NCBI RefSeq assembly: GCF_000471625.1
Contig: NZ_AUSW01000015.1
Coordinates: 186,001 to 250,000 of the forward strand
DNA length: 64,000 nt
DNA from: Psychrobacter aquaticus CMS 56
GTDB taxonomy: Bacteria; Pseudomonadota; Gammaproteobacteria; Pseudomonadales; Moraxellaceae
Direction of reading: 5' to 3'
Part shown: in pieces, positions 25,847 to 35,739 of the stretch
How positions within the stretch are numbered: position 1 is the first letter of the stretch
Layout: every line of letters begins with the position of its first letter
The notes under the pieces: generated by a model
The model's database searches: none
What the model was told of the DNA's origin: nothing
The model's input: only the letters and a program-made list of their open reading frames with translations
Made by a program: the position numbers and the translations under genes

Positions 25847-26548
25847 ATGATGACTTTATTAACCAAACAATCAGCCAAACAGACAACCCTAAAACAAAAA
25901 ATAATGAGCGGTGCGTTAGCAGGTATGTTGATGACATCGCTTGGTATTGCAGCACCTATGATGGCACTGACACAGTCTGCTACGGCTGCACCTGCTGATA
26001 ATTTAACAGCTGCCAAACGCTTGAACAAGCTTTTAACCAATACCAAAAGTATGACTGCCAATTTTAGTCAGACAACTAAAGGCGCGAGCAGTGGTAATTT
26101 TAAGGGTACCATGAGCGTGCAGCGCCCAAATAATTTTCGTTGGGAAACAAAATCACCATCACAGCAGCTGATCGTTGCTAATGGTAACTCTATGTGGATT
26201 TACGATAAAGATCTAGAGCAAGCAACTAAGCAGAATGTCGACAGCCAAGTCGGTAATACCCCTGCGCTTTTATTATCGGGTGATCCAAGTAGAATTGATC
26301 AGAATTTTAAAATCACTCAACCGTATGCCAATAAAAACTACTATGTGCTTTACCCAAAATCAAACAGCGCCAGCTTTAAAAGCTTATCAATGAGCTTTAG
26401 TGGTGGTAAACCTGTAATGATGGTATTAAATGATAGCCTAGGTCAGACCACATCGATCAAGTTTAGCAATATCAAGCTAAACCCAAGCATTAATAGCAGC
26501 CAGTTTAAGTTCACGCCACCTAAAGGTGTTGACGTTATTAATCAGTAA
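25847..26548 (+). CDS. lolA: Outer-membrane lipoprotein carrier protein LolA
   Basis: LolA shuttles lipoproteins across the periplasm from LolCDE to LolB. A signal peptide (IMSGALAGMLMTSLGIAAPM, then ALTQSATAAPA) precedes a mature domain with the LolA pattern: NTKSMTANFSQTTKG, RPNNFRWETKSP, IVANGNSMWIYDKDLEQ, PALLLSGDPS. An in-frame ATG at 25826 exists, but GAGAGG lies just before the ATG pair at 25847/25850, so the start is there. The gene usually follows ftsK; here it stands alone after rpmA. Confidence 0.93.
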   Translation: MMTLLTKQSAKQTTLKQKIMSGALAGMLMTSLGIAAPMMALTQSATAAPADNLTAAKRLNKLLTNTKSMTANFSQTTKGASSGNFKGTMSVQRPNNFRWETKSPSQQLIVANGNSMWIYDKDLEQATKQNVDSQVGNTPALLLSGDPSRIDQNFKITQPYANKNYYVLYPKSNSASFKSLSMSFSGGKPVMMVLNDSLGQTTSIKFSNIKLNPSINSSQFKFTPPKGVDVINQ

Positions 26549-26593
26549 TAACCAATAAAGTGAACCGCTAAGCAGCATTGATTCATTGAATAA

Positions 26594-26627
26594 AAAAGGA
26601 CAGATCCTACGGGGTCTGTCCTTTTTT
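26594..26627. terminator. Bidirectional terminator between lolA and scpB
   Basis: AGGACAGA (26597-26604) and TCTGTCCT (26615-26622) are flanked by A and T runs, so the structure serves both convergent genes. Confidence 0.93.
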
Positions 26628-26699
26628 TGAGCATAAAACAAGATTGAATGTAGATTGGTTTTTTCACAATGATGCTTATGTTGAAAGCATTTGGATGCT

Positions 26700-27314
26700 C
26701 TAAGATAAGGTGTGAATGGCTTCTATATCTGGCATTGGTGGCAATTCATCTAAATGTGTCAATCCAAAAGCATCTAAGAATTGGGCGGTGGTGTGCAATA
26801 ATGCAGGGCGGCCTAAAGTATCTTTGTAACCTTTCTCAACGATCCAATCCTTATCGAACAGTTGCCGTAATAGGTTGCTCGATAGTGTCACACCGCGTAT
26901 TTGCTCTATGTCACTACGTGTCACAGGTTGTTTGTAGGCAATGACACTCAATGTCTCGAGCAATGCTTGGCTGAGGCGTTCTTGACGCTGTGGAAAGATA
27001 CGCTGGATCAATGCACTATAACGGTCTGCGATTTGTAAGCGATAACCACTGGCAGTCTCGTGCAAACTTAATACGCCCGTATCTAAGCGTTTTTCTAATA
27101 ATTTTAAGGCCTGATTTAGCTCTTTGGTAGACAAAGACAAATGCTGTTTGAGTGTATTCGCAGTGAGCGGCGTTTCTGAGGCATGCAATAGCACTTCAAT
27201 ATGCTTGCTTATATCTTCAAGAGACTGCTGCTGTTCATCAGTCAATGGCAGTACAGTTGCTGATATTGGTTTTTGTGCGTTGTCATCTTGTCTTGTGTCA
27301 TCAACATCTACCAT
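26700..27314 (-). CDS. scpB: Segregation and condensation protein B
   Basis: ScpB is a dimeric winged-helix subunit of the Smc-ScpAB condensin. The 204-residue protein contains the typical HIEVLLHASETPLTANTLKQ start of the core, the ALLETLSVIAYKQPVTRSDI motif and the end GRPALLHTTAQFLDAFGL. A polar N-terminal extension of about 30 residues precedes the core. It follows scpA by 70 bases on the same strand. The ribosome site is weak. Confidence 0.95.
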   Translation of the reverse strand: MVDVDDTRQDDNAQKPISATVLPLTDEQQQSLEDISKHIEVLLHASETPLTANTLKQHLSLSTKELNQALKLLEKRLDTGVLSLHETASGYRLQIADRYSALIQRIFPQRQERLSQALLETLSVIAYKQPVTRSDIEQIRGVTLSSNLLRQLFDKDWIVEKGYKDTLGRPALLHTTAQFLDAFGLTHLDELPPMPDIEAIHTLS

Positions 27315-27384
27315 GAGAAATGTGCTCTTTTTTAAATATTACGTTTGCAATAACGCCTAAGTTATTGAACTTATTTGGTCATTG

Positions 27385-28221
27385 TTAAACCAGCCACTGT
27401 AATGTTAATGGTGGAATGTCATGGCTCGTACTGGTTTGATCTGTACCATGAGTATCAGGTGTAATGCTGCTGTCTGCCTCAGTATATGCCACGCCAATCA
27501 GCTGCCGCTTCATCAATTCGAGCACGGCCACAAAACTGACAACCACGCCTATTTTACCTTGCGTTTTGTCCAGTAGCTGATAAAAAGAGCGGGCGCCAGC
27601 AGTGCTGAGTTGCCGACTGATACTGGCAATACGATCAGCAAGTGGTACGGCATCAACGTTAATGGTATGCATTTGATAGTTAGGCTGCAGCTGCATTTTA
27701 AACAAACTATCAAGCAATAAGTTTGGAGAGTAACTGGGCATTTCAGCACTCATAATGTCTTGATTAGGTATACTCACCATCGCCAAAAACACATCGCGCT
27801 CCAGACGTACCAAATTGTCTAAACGCTGACTGGCTGCTTTGATTTGTGCATACTCTTCCAAACGCTCAATTAACTCTGCCTTTGGATCGCGTTCATCGGT
27901 AGGTGTTTCTGGCTTAGGTAGCAGCAGTTCAGTTTTGATCGCAATCAACGTTGATGCCATCAGTAAGTAATCACCTGCCAATTCAAAATGTTCCGTGTCC
28001 AGCTCGCCAATATAAGACAAATATTGCTCAGTGATAGGCAATATCGGCATCTGTGTCAAATCAACGTTGTTTTTTTTGACCAAATACAATAAAAAATCCA
28101 ATGGCCCAGCAAATTGTTCTAACCAAATCGCAAACGCTTGCGGCGGCACATAAAGATCTTCTGGTAAATGCTGTACGGGTGTTTGGTAGATGCGGATGGC
28201 AGCAGTATCAAATATATCCAT
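27385..28221 (-). CDS. scpA: Segregation and condensation protein A
   Basis: ScpA is the kleisin of the Smc complex that bridges Smc heads during chromosome segregation. The kleisin N-terminal motif FAGPLDFLLYLVKKNNVDL and the AGDYLLMASTLIAIKTELLL helix are clear; the C-terminal winged helix ends near RQLIGVAYTE. The open frame extends upstream to 28284, but the MDIFDTAAIRIYQTP start at 28221 lies 5 bases after the stop of the preceding gene and gives the usual N-terminus. About 25 polar residues trail the core. Confidence 0.94.
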   Translation of the reverse strand: MDIFDTAAIRIYQTPVQHLPEDLYVPPQAFAIWLEQFAGPLDFLLYLVKKNNVDLTQMPILPITEQYLSYIGELDTEHFELAGDYLLMASTLIAIKTELLLPKPETPTDERDPKAELIERLEEYAQIKAASQRLDNLVRLERDVFLAMVSIPNQDIMSAEMPSYSPNLLLDSLFKMQLQPNYQMHTINVDAVPLADRIASISRQLSTAGARSFYQLLDKTQGKIGVVVSFVAVLELMKRQLIGVAYTEADSSITPDTHGTDQTSTSHDIPPLTLQWLV

Positions 28222-28226
28222 AATAC

Positions 28227-28838
28227 TCAAGGTTCCTGACATACTGCCATAAATAAGCCTGCACCAATATCTAAAGTATGACAAATATAACGGGAATTAT
28301 TTTCAAATACTGCTAAAAAATCACCAACCTCATCATCATGAGAGAGGACATTATCTACGATGAGGACACTACCAAGGCTTAAGGCTTTATGTAACTGCTC
28401 GGTATAATCGCAATAAAACTGACGCTCTGCATCTAAGAAAATCAAATCAAAAATCTCTCTGTTTTGATTTAAAAAATCGAATGCATCTTGCACCAGTAAG
28501 CTGACGCCAGCAGCTAAACCAGTATTCTGTAAATGTGCTTTGGCAATACCGCTACGGCTTTCGTCTATGTCTAGCGATATCAAATCGACATTAGATTGAT
28601 GGCGCAAACCATAGGCAAGCCATAACGTCGAAAACCCAGTTGACGTACCAATTTCTAGTACTTTTTTGGGCTTTTGTATCATTACAAGGCTTGCCAAAAA
28701 TTGAGCAGAATCTGGCTCTACATGACGATGACGCTCAAGTCGATTTGTTTGCTCGGTGTCGTACACTTTGTCATTGTCATACAAAGATTGACAGTAGGAC
28801 AGAAAATAAGCAGGTTCGAAGCATTTATGCGTTGTCAT
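28227..28838 (-). CDS. SAM-dependent O-methyltransferase (caffeoyl-CoA/COMT family)
   Basis: This class I methyltransferase of about 204 residues has motif I as VLEIGTSTGFSTLWLAYGL, acidic LISLDIDES, and the metal/catalytic segment FDLIFLDAERQFYCDY. This pattern matches the bacterial O-methyltransferase group 3 family, which usually needs a divalent cation. The true substrate is unknown. I take the ATG at 28838, with GGCGGA 8 bases upstream, over a TTG two codons earlier. It sits between trpS and scpA in a tight same-strand run, so it is probably cotranscribed. Confidence 0.88.
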   Translation of the reverse strand: MTTHKCFEPAYFLSYCQSLYDNDKVYDTEQTNRLERHRHVEPDSAQFLASLVMIQKPKKVLEIGTSTGFSTLWLAYGLRHQSNVDLISLDIDESRSGIAKAHLQNTGLAAGVSLLVQDAFDFLNQNREIFDLIFLDAERQFYCDYTEQLHKALSLGSVLIVDNVLSHDDEVGDFLAVFENNSRYICHTLDIGAGLFMAVCQEP

Positions 28839-28865
28839 TAACAATATCCGCCAGTACTTTTTCTA

Positions 28866-29951
28866 TTATTTAAGCTTAGCAAGTGGACGGATGCCAATGG
28901 CGCGGCGAGTCTTATCTAACTGCTTACGGCTATGTCGACGGGCTTTTTCTGCACCCATTTGCAAGATTTCTTCTAACTCTTTTGGGTTATTCATCAACTC
29001 CTCATAACGCGCGCGAAACGGGGCAATCTCATCATTTATTTTGTTAAATAAAGCAGTTTTGGCATCGCCCCAACCAATACCTGCGGCAAACTGCGCGCGC
29101 ATATCAGCGATCTCTTCAGGGGTGGCAAAGGCTTTATAAATTTCAAAGATAGCAGAGTCATCAGGGTCTTTTGGCTCGGAAGGCAACTGAGAGTTGGTGA
29201 CAATCTTCATGATGGCTTTATGCATCTGTTTTTCAGGGCTAACTTGTGGATTGGGTTCCCCAAATAGAGGAATGGTGTTGCTGTAGCTCTTACTCATTTT
29301 GCGCCCATCAAGCCCTGTCAGCAGCGGTATGTCGTTATCCACGACAGCGGACGGTAACGTGAACAGTGTTTTGTAACGATGGTTAAACGTACCAGCGATA
29401 TCACGCGCCATCTCAATGTGCTGTACTTGATCGCGGCCAACAGGTACGTGAGTTGCATTAAACATCAAAATATCAGCCGCCATCAGCACTGGATATCCGA
29501 ACAAACCCATGGTGACACCCTGATCAGGATCGACATCGCTCTTTTCCATATTGATATCGACAGACGCTTTGTAGGCGTGGGCGCGGTTCATTAGACCTTT
29601 CGCACATGAGCAATTCAAAATCCATGCTAATTCTGGGATTTCAGGTACATCCGACTGGCGATAGAAGGTCACACGCTCAGGATCGAGACCGCACGCAATC
29701 CAAGTGGCGGCAATGGTCTTAGTTGACTCATGAATAATAGCAGGGTCATAGCAGCCAATAATGCCATGATAATCTGCCAAAAAGAAAAATGCTTCATGCT
29801 CACTATTTTGGATAGATTCAATCGCTGGACGAATAGCACCAACGTAATTACCCAAATGCGGAATACCAGTTGGCTTGATACCCGTTAGAATACGTTTGGC
29901 TTCGGTTGAGTTATCAGGAGTCTGACTGTTAGAAATGCTATTATTGCTCAT
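28866..29951 (-). CDS. trpS: Tryptophanyl-tRNA synthetase
   Basis: This class I synthetase charges tRNA-Trp. It has the HIGH-like motif [12 protein letters not shown] near the N-terminus, the tryptophan-pocket region ([19 protein letters not shown] and [16 protein letters not shown]) and the KMSKS loop [11 protein letters not shown]. The 361 residues exceed the short E. coli form, consistent with the longer bacterial type. The start is followed by a polar stretch, and the exact start is not fully certain. It lies upstream of the O-methyltransferase and scpAB. Confidence 0.96.
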   Translation of the reverse strand: MSNNSISNSQTPDNSTEAKRILTGIKPTGIPHLGNYVGAIRPAIESIQNSEHEAFFFLADYHGIIGCYDPAIIHESTKTIAATWIACGLDPERVTFYRQSDVPEIPELAWILNCSCAKGLMNRAHAYKASVDINMEKSDVDPDQGVTMGLFGYPVLMAADILMFNATHVPVGRDQVQHIEMARDIAGTFNHRYKTLFTLPSAVVDNDIPLLTGLDGRKMSKSYSNTIPLFGEPNPQVSPEKQMHKAIMKIVTNSQLPSEPKDPDDSAIFEIYKAFATPEEIADMRAQFAAGIGWGDAKTALFNKINDEIAPFRARYEELMNNPKELEEILQMGAEKARRHSRKQLDKTRRAIGIRPLAKLK

Positions 29952-30074
29952 GAAAAATCCGTTATTTTGTTTATTAAATTATTGTAAATGCGTTGTTATT
30001 TATGTGTGGGTAATAGTGCAAAATATCAGCCATAAAGTATAGCAAACTTTATCGGTATTTTTGAGAATAAAGGC

Positions 30075-31175
30075 CTACTTATAGATATCGGTACGTCCGC
30101 TTGGCCCATGTTTAAAACGGCGATGAAACCACATCCACTGAGTGGGATCAATACGAATCAATCCTTCTAATAACTCATTAACGCGAGTTGCATCAGCGAC
30201 TTCATCATGGCTTGGATAGTTCTCTAGCTCTGGCGTAATCGTTAAATGGTAGTGCGGGCGCTTACCGCGCGATAGATTGTCTGGTGTCTGCCGATAGGTG
30301 TGCAGTGCCATGACAGCGGGTGGATGATCTTTGCTACCCAACTTTGCCATGCGCCGTGAGGCGGTAATTGTAGCTGCTGGCACACCAAAAAACGGCGCCA
30401 TTACGCCTTGTTTTAGCCCATAGTCTTGGTCAGGCGAGTACCAAATAATGTGTCCCGCTTTGATAGAGCTGACTAAGCTGCGCATATCACGACTAGAAAT
30501 CTGCTTGCCAAAAATGTTGGTACGGCCGTTATAAATGAACCAGTCAAGCAACGGGTTATTCTGTGTGCGATACATACAGTCCAAAGCAAAAAACTGGCCA
30601 CAAAACAATCCACCCAGATCAAGCATTGTATAATGTGCGCCCAATAGGATCACAGGACGATTATCTTTTTGGGCATTAATGAGATGCTGTAACCCGGAGA
30701 TCGAAACAGTACGGGTAAACACATTGGGGCGAAACCAAGCGCACAAAGTTTCAAACACCCCAATTCCTTGATTGACAAACACTTGTTTTGCCATCAATTC
30801 TCGCTCGGCTTCTGGCTTTTCTGGAAAGGCTAGCTTGAGATTGATTAATGTATCACGGCGACGTGAGCCAGCCATGTTATAAGACAATATACCAAGCTTA
30901 CGCCCTAGCCAAAACTGCCAACGTAATGGCAGATATATCATGGGTAAAAATATCAAAAACACCAGCCAGATACCCCAATATTTTGGCAATAAAAACTGCC
31001 ATTGAAAGGGTTTTTTATCTGCTTGGGCTGTGCGCTTATGGGTTTGCGTAATCGTGGGTGTGCCCTCAGGTATTGCAGGCGATTTAACGGCATTGCTATG
31101 CTGCGTGTTAGTCGGTGCTGGCATATCAATCTTTGAGGAGGGTTTACTGGGGTCGTATTGTTCGGGCGCTTTCAT
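30075..31175 (-). CDS. lpxL: Lipid A biosynthesis lauroyl/myristoyl acyltransferase (LpxL/HtrB family)
   Basis: This inner-membrane acyltransferase adds a secondary acyl chain to Kdo2-lipid A. The catalytic H(x4)D is in ILLGAHYTMLDLGG, and YRTQNNPLLDWFI and IIWYSPDQDYGLKQGVMAPF are family motifs. One N-terminal membrane anchor (GIWLVFLIFLPMIYLPLRW) follows a polar tail of about 65 residues. An upstream ATG at 31205 is in frame, but AAAGGA lies 5 bases before 31175. LpxL and LpxM cannot be told apart from one copy, so the symbol is provisional. Confidence 0.88.
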   Translation of the reverse strand: MKAPEQYDPSKPSSKIDMPAPTNTQHSNAVKSPAIPEGTPTITQTHKRTAQADKKPFQWQFLLPKYWGIWLVFLIFLPMIYLPLRWQFWLGRKLGILSYNMAGSRRRDTLINLKLAFPEKPEAERELMAKQVFVNQGIGVFETLCAWFRPNVFTRTVSISGLQHLINAQKDNRPVILLGAHYTMLDLGGLFCGQFFALDCMYRTQNNPLLDWFIYNGRTNIFGKQISSRDMRSLVSSIKAGHIIWYSPDQDYGLKQGVMAPFFGVPAATITASRRMAKLGSKDHPPAVMALHTYRQTPDNLSRGKRPHYHLTITPELENYPSHDEVADATRVNELLEGLIRIDPTQWMWFHRRFKHGPSGRTDIYK

Positions 31176-31528
31176 AATATCCTTTTGCAGCACTATGGAT
31201 GGCATCGGGTTATAGCTATCTTATAGCATTGAGGCTAAGTAAGCCTGACACAGTGAGTCATATTTTTTGGCGTTGGGATTGATATTATGATGGGGTAGAG
31301 GCAGTCTGTTTGCAAGCTCGTTTTTGACAAATCCAGCCTATTAAGATTCCATAAAGTTGGAGTCATTGTGAAGTGCCTAATGATGAGAGGCTTTTCAAAT
31401 GGCCACAAAAAAACCTTACAAGCTGTGACCAACTTATAAGGTTTTGCAAAGCTACCCTCTTACCTAACGCTTTTACTGCCACTCCGAGAAAAAGACAACA
31501 GTAGCAAAAAGATAAGAGAGAGTTTTGA
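31176..31528. other. Intergenic region between rpsI and the lpxL-like gene
   Basis: This 353-base stretch holds the rpsI terminator and presumably the lpxL-like promoter. No gene is convincing. Confidence 0.5.
31411..31445 (-). terminator. rplM-rpsI terminator
   Basis: On the minus strand AAAACCTTATAAG pairs with CTTGTAAGGTTTT and runs into seven T residues, about 85 bases past rpsI. Confidence 0.88.
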
Positions 31529-31915
31529 TTAACGTTTTGAGAACTGTGGACGTTTACGTGCTTTACGTAGACCCAGTTTCTTACGTTCAACTTGACGTGA
31601 ATCACGAGTAACGAAGCCAGCTGCTTTTAGAGCAGGTTTTAGCGTTTCGTCAGCTTCGATTAATGCACGTGTAATACCGTGGCGGATTGCGCCCGCTTGA
31701 CCACTAATACCACCGCCTGCAACAGTAACATACAAATCATATGCATTAGCAGAGTCTAGTAGTTCTAATGGTTGACGAACAACCATGCGTGACGTTTCGC
31801 GGCTGAAATATTCATCAAGTGGCTTACCGTTTACAACGATACTACCAGTACCTTTTGATAAAAAGACACGAGCAGTAGAAGTCTTACGACGACCAGTTCC
31901 GTAATTGCGTTCCAT
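31529..31915 (-). CDS. rpsI: 30S ribosomal protein S9
   Basis: This 128-residue S9 has a C-terminal tail that reaches the P-site t[19 protein letters not shown] at the start and the basic end [17 protein letters not shown] are diagnostic, and the [15 protein letters not shown] motif is present. It is second in the rplM-rpsI operon, 10 bases after rplM. Confidence 0.98.
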   Translation of the reverse strand: MERNYGTGRRKTSTARVFLSKGTGSIVVNGKPLDEYFSRETSRMVVRQPLELLDSANAYDLYVTVAGGGISGQAGAIRHGITRALIEADETLKPALKAAGFVTRDSRQVERKKLGLRKARKRPQFSKR

Positions 31916-31925
31916 AAGTGTATCC

Positions 31926-32354
31926 TTAGATGTCTAGTGCTTTAGGTTGCTGTGCTTCATGTGGATGTTCAGTACCCGCATAAAGTTTTAGCTTCTTGAT
32001 CATCGCATAGCCAAGAGGGCCTTTTGGAAGCATACCCTTAACTGCTTTGTGTAGAACATCTTCAGGCTTATGTGCAAGCAGTTTACTGAAGTTAGTTTCT
32101 TTAATACCACCTGGGTAGCCACTGTGACGATAGTACTTTTTATCTTGCGCTTTTTTACCCGTTACCGTGATTTTGTCAGCATTGATGACAACAATAAAAT
32201 CACCAGTGTCTACGTGCGGCGTAAAAGAAGGCTTATGCTTGCCACGTAAGCGACTAGCGATTTGAGTGGCTAAGCGACCAAGGGTTTTGCCGTCAGCATC
32301 TACGACATACCAGTCATGGGTCACTTCAGCTGGTTTTGCACTAAGTGTTTTCAT
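31926..32354 (-). CDS. rplM: 50S ribosomal protein L13
   Basis: This 142-residue L13, an early assembly protein of the large subunit, has the diagnostic stretches [35 protein letters not shown] and [19 protein letters not shown]. It is first in the rplM-rpsI operon. Confidence 0.98.
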   Translation of the reverse strand: MKTLSAKPAEVTHDWYVVDADGKTLGRLATQIASRLRGKHKPSFTPHVDTGDFIVVINADKITVTGKKAQDKKYYRHSGYPGGIKETNFSKLLAHKPEDVLHKAVKGMLPKGPLGYAMIKKLKLYAGTEHPHEAQQPKALDI

Positions 32355-32564
32355 GATAAAACCTTAAAATTAGAATTCGTTGAGAGTTTAGCTGGGAACG
32401 GGGCTCTCAAAAAACAGACTGCACATTATAAGCAGTAGCGCCTACGCTTGCAAGCTGCATTGGGGTTTATTTTCGCCTTATATACATTAAACTGCAGCGT
32501 CGGCCAGTTTTTAGCGGTTCTAAACATTTGTAAAAGTCGTTAATAGCTGTCATTAACCCGACAA

Positions 32565-33251
32565 TTATGACGGTGATAGCTGATAAAGTCCAGCAACAAC
32601 TTGACCGACTTTGGTTTGTTTCAAACATTCAAAGCGGATTATTTGCTGAACATTACCTAATTGAGTTTCTAGATTTTTATTAAGCGTCTCTTCCAACTGC
32701 TTAAGTTGTGGTGCCAAATCTTTATCCGCTTCCAAATAAATCAGCGTGTTTGTGTCAATCAAGGACTGGGTAATCAATGCTGTTAAAATAGGCTGCCATA
32801 AGTCCTCGGCATAAGGTGGATCAATAAATACAATATTAAAATGGCGCTGAATCAGCTGATTTTGCGTCAATGTCTGCTCGGCTGTGCCCTGAACAATTTG
32901 GTAAGTAGTCAAACTAAGGTGTAACTGCTCGGCGCTTTGGTGCAGCATGGTGCTTTGAGCAGGGTTCAATTCGATAAAAGTCGCGTGTGCCGCGCCGCGT
33001 GACAATGCTTCAAAGCCTAAGACGCCACTACCTGCACAGCTATCGAGTACGTGAGCACCGTGGATATCAGCCAATAACCAGTTAAATAACGTTTCTCGTA
33101 AGCGATCTGGTGTTGGGCGTAAACCCTCTGCATCGACAAAACGTACAACACGGCGCTTAAATTGACCACCGATAATACGCACATCACCAGCGGCTACATT
33201 TTTGAGCTGACTGTTGTTTTTAGACTGGCGACCACTTGGTGATTTTTTCAT
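32565..33251 (-). CDS. rsmD: 16S rRNA (guanine-N2-966) methyltransferase
   Basis: RsmD methylates G966 of 16S rRNA late in 30S assembly. The 228-residue protein has the family start VRIIGGQFKRR, the GLRPTPDRLRETLFNWL motif, SAM motif I VLDSCAGSGVLGFEALSRGA and the catalytic motif IV FIDPPYAEDLW. A basic N-terminal tail of about 25 residues is extra. It is 23 bases downstream of mrdA on the same strand, a likely operon. Confidence 0.95.
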   Translation of the reverse strand: MKKSPSGRQSKNNSQLKNVAAGDVRIIGGQFKRRVVRFVDAEGLRPTPDRLRETLFNWLLADIHGAHVLDSCAGSGVLGFEALSRGAAHATFIELNPAQSTMLHQSAEQLHLSLTTYQIVQGTAEQTLTQNQLIQRHFNIVFIDPPYAEDLWQPILTALITQSLIDTNTLIYLEADKDLAPQLKQLEETLNKNLETQLGNVQQIIRFECLKQTKVGQVVAGLYQLSPS

Positions 33252-33274
33252 GGTATGTCTCGTTGACGGTATGT

Positions 33275-35248
33275 TTATTCAGATGTCGCTGTAGTGGTGG
33301 TTTCTTGAGCTTCCAACGCCTTTTCCTCTTTTTCACGTAAGGCATCACGCATGAGCTTTTCAAAAGCTTTTTGGCGCTTGATCACTTTTAATTGATCAGC
33401 AGAGGGGGGCAAAATAGGATCTTTTTTGCGTTGCATTACCCAATAGTCAAATAAAGCGCGGCCGATAGGGGCAGCAACAGCACTGCCACCGCCTCCGTTT
33501 TCGACCAACACGGCAAGGGCGATTTGAGGGTCTTCTACTGGCGCAAAACCGTTGAACCAAGCATGATCCCAATGACGTTGGTCTATCGCTGATTTATCAT
33601 AGCGTTTGCCTTGTGCAATAGACTTGACCTGTGCAGTACCTGTTTTACCAGCGATGCGATATTTCGGCGTATAAATGCCGCGTCCAGTACCATTTTCTAC
33701 CGTTTCTTCCATGGCATTGTGCATACGAGTCCAGTCAGATGCTTTACCATTATAGTCAATTTTGCCATCGGGCTTGGTGATGACTTTTACTTCTGCTGCG
33801 CCATCGCTGCTTTTTAACAAATGCGGAGTAATGTGATGACCTTTGTTAGCCGTCATGGCGGTGGCGTTGGCTATCTGTAGTGGTGTGGCCAAGAAATAGC
33901 CTTGACCAATACTGACCGAAATGGTTTCACCAGGTAGCCAGTCTTTATCATAAGTGTCTTTTTTCCATTTCGGTGACGGCATGATTCCTGATTTTTCGTT
34001 CGGTAAGTCGATGCCAGTTTCTTGACCAAAACCAAAGCGTATCATCCAGTCATGCAGACGCTGAATGCCCATCTCATAAGCCAGCTTATAATAGTAAGTA
34101 TCAACCGACATCACGATGGATTTTTTTAAATCTACCGTACCGTGCCCGCCGCGCTTCCAGTCACGGAAACGATGTGAGTCTCCCGGTAAGCTAAAGTAGC
34201 CAGGGTCATAAATCGTGGTATCCCAGTTGCGTAAACCATAATGAATCGCACCTAAGCCTTCAAATGGTTTGATGGTAGAGCCAGGCGGATATGTCCCCTG
34301 TAACGCTCTATTGTATAATGGCTGATCGAGATCTTCTCGTAGCGCCCCATAATCTTTAAAAGAGATGCCTGAGATAAAAGGGTTGGGGTCATAGCTTGGG
34401 TTGCTGACGAATGCCAACACATCGCCGTTTTTTGGATCGATTGCTACAATCGCGCCGCGGCGTCCATCAAGCTGCTGTTGTGCTATCGTTTGTAAGCCGT
34501 AATCCAAGCTCAACGTAATGTCATTGCCTGAGATAGGGGGTTTGGTATCTAATTGCCGCAAAATATTGCCATAAGCATCGGTTTCTACCGATTGGTAACC
34601 CGGTTGTCCTAATAGTATGTCTTCATAATAATCTTCGATACCAATCTTACCGATCAGATCGGTTCCAGCGTAGCGATCTTTATCAATGCGTTTGGTTTCT
34701 TTGTCATTAATACGACCCACATAACCAATGACGTGTGCAAATAGCTCGTCATAAGGGTAGGCACGCGTTAACTTACTTTGAATGGTCACACCGCGAAAGA
34801 AAGGTTTACGCTCACTAAACTGCGCCAATTGCGCCTCCGTTAAATCAATCTTGACAGTCACAGGGTCATTTTTACTTTCACTCAGACGCGCCAAGATATC
34901 TGTGATGTCTTCGTCAGTTAACTCAAAAATAGGCGCAAGTAAACGTAATGTGCGTTCGGGATTTTCAACTTCGTCAGGACTTAACATCGCTGTAAAAACC
35001 GGCTGATTGTCTGCCAATATGATGCCATTGCGATCGTAAATATAGCCGCGACTGGGTGGGGCAGAGATCAGTTTGATACGATTGTTGTCTGCCTGTGTCG
35101 TATATTTATCGTGGGCGTAGACTTGCAAATAACCATAACGCAGTATCAAGCCGCCCAAGCCAATGAATATTATAATCCCAAAGATAATAATACGACTGGT
35201 AAAAACACTGTTGACCTGTTCGGTATCGGGAGTTAGCGGTTTATTCAT
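33275..35248 (-). CDS. mrdA: Penicillin-binding protein 2 (peptidoglycan transpeptidase)
   Basis: PBP2 is the class B transpeptidase of the elongasome and keeps rod shape with RodA. The 657-residue protein has one N-terminal membrane anchor (IIIFGIIIFIGLGGLILRYG), the dimerisation/pedestal region with PPSRGYIYDRNG, and the active serine S324 in GSTIKPFEG. The second motif SVD (IVMSVDTYYYKLA) and KTGTAQV near 540 are also present. The Glu/Lys/Thr-rich C-terminal tail is usual. It is usually followed by rodA; here rsmD follows and rodA is not in the window. Confidence 0.96.
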   Translation of the reverse strand: MNKPLTPDTEQVNSVFTSRIIIFGIIIFIGLGGLILRYGYLQVYAHDKYTTQADNNRIKLISAPPSRGYIYDRNGIILADNQPVFTAMLSPDEVENPERTLRLLAPIFELTDEDITDILARLSESKNDPVTVKIDLTEAQLAQFSERKPFFRGVTIQSKLTRAYPYDELFAHVIGYVGRINDKETKRIDKDRYAGTDLIGKIGIEDYYEDILLGQPGYQSVETDAYGNILRQLDTKPPISGNDITLSLDYGLQTIAQQQLDGRRGAIVAIDPKNGDVLAFVSNPSYDPNPFISGISFKDYGALREDLDQPLYNRALQGTYPPGSTIKPFEGLGAIHYGLRNWDTTIYDPGYFSLPGDSHRFRDWKRGGHGTVDLKKSIVMSVDTYYYKLAYEMGIQRLHDWMIRFGFGQETGIDLPNEKSGIMPSPKWKKDTYDKDWLPGETISVSIGQGYFLATPLQIANATAMTANKGHHITPHLLKSSDGAAEVKVITKPDGKIDYNGKASDWTRMHNAMEETVENGTGRGIYTPKYRIAGKTGTAQVKSIAQGKRYDKSAIDQRHWDHAWFNGFAPVEDPQIALAVLVENGGGGSAVAAPIGRALFDYWVMQRKKDPILPPSADQLKVIKRQKAFEKLMRDALREKEEKALEAQETTTTATSE

Positions 35249-35739
35249 ATAAAGTCAGAGCCCAAACGGTCAGTGAGTCAATAAAAAAGGATAAATGGGC
35301 GAGTGTGTTCAAAGCGCGGTGAGCATAAAGGATAATACAAAGGATTTCAATCACATAGGTTGATACAATTTAAAATGACAATGCTTTTACCTGCATACCA
35401 ATATTTGCTGGAATTTTATCGTAAATTATAACAGAACAAATGAGAGGACGCAGTAGTCAGCCATTTATTTTGCCGCTGTTATTCGCCATGGGACTGGCAG
35501 GTCATATTACGGTTTTTCTCAGTGAGGATGCATGCTAAAACGTGTCATCTCTAGTCACAACTTGCCTAGGGTCTACATGTGCTAATGACCATCAAGTATG
35601 CTAAAATCAGGCGATTTATTTTATAGTTATTTTTTTCATTTTATAGACACAATTATGAGTAGAGCGTGTTTTATGATGCGTTCTCATTTGCTAAGAGCAT
35701 TCTATTAGCACGACAATCAACCTGTCAGGGACAATATAA
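35249..35739. other. Intergenic region between mrdA and the DUF445 gene
   Basis: This 491-base divergent region should hold both promoters. A 32-codon open frame (35440-35538) lies in it and is listed separately. A T-rich stretch near 35625-35640 may be promoter DNA. Nothing else is recognisable. Confidence 0.5.
35440..35538 (+). CDS. Possible small hydrophobic protein (32 residues)
   Basis: The frame starts MRGRSSQPFILPLLFAMG and continues with a hydrophobic stretch, ending SEDAC. It could be a single-span microprotein. There is no good ribosome site, and such a frame can arise by chance, so support is weak. No family is recognised. Confidence 0.2.
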   Translation: MRGRSSQPFILPLLFAMGLAGHITVFLSEDAC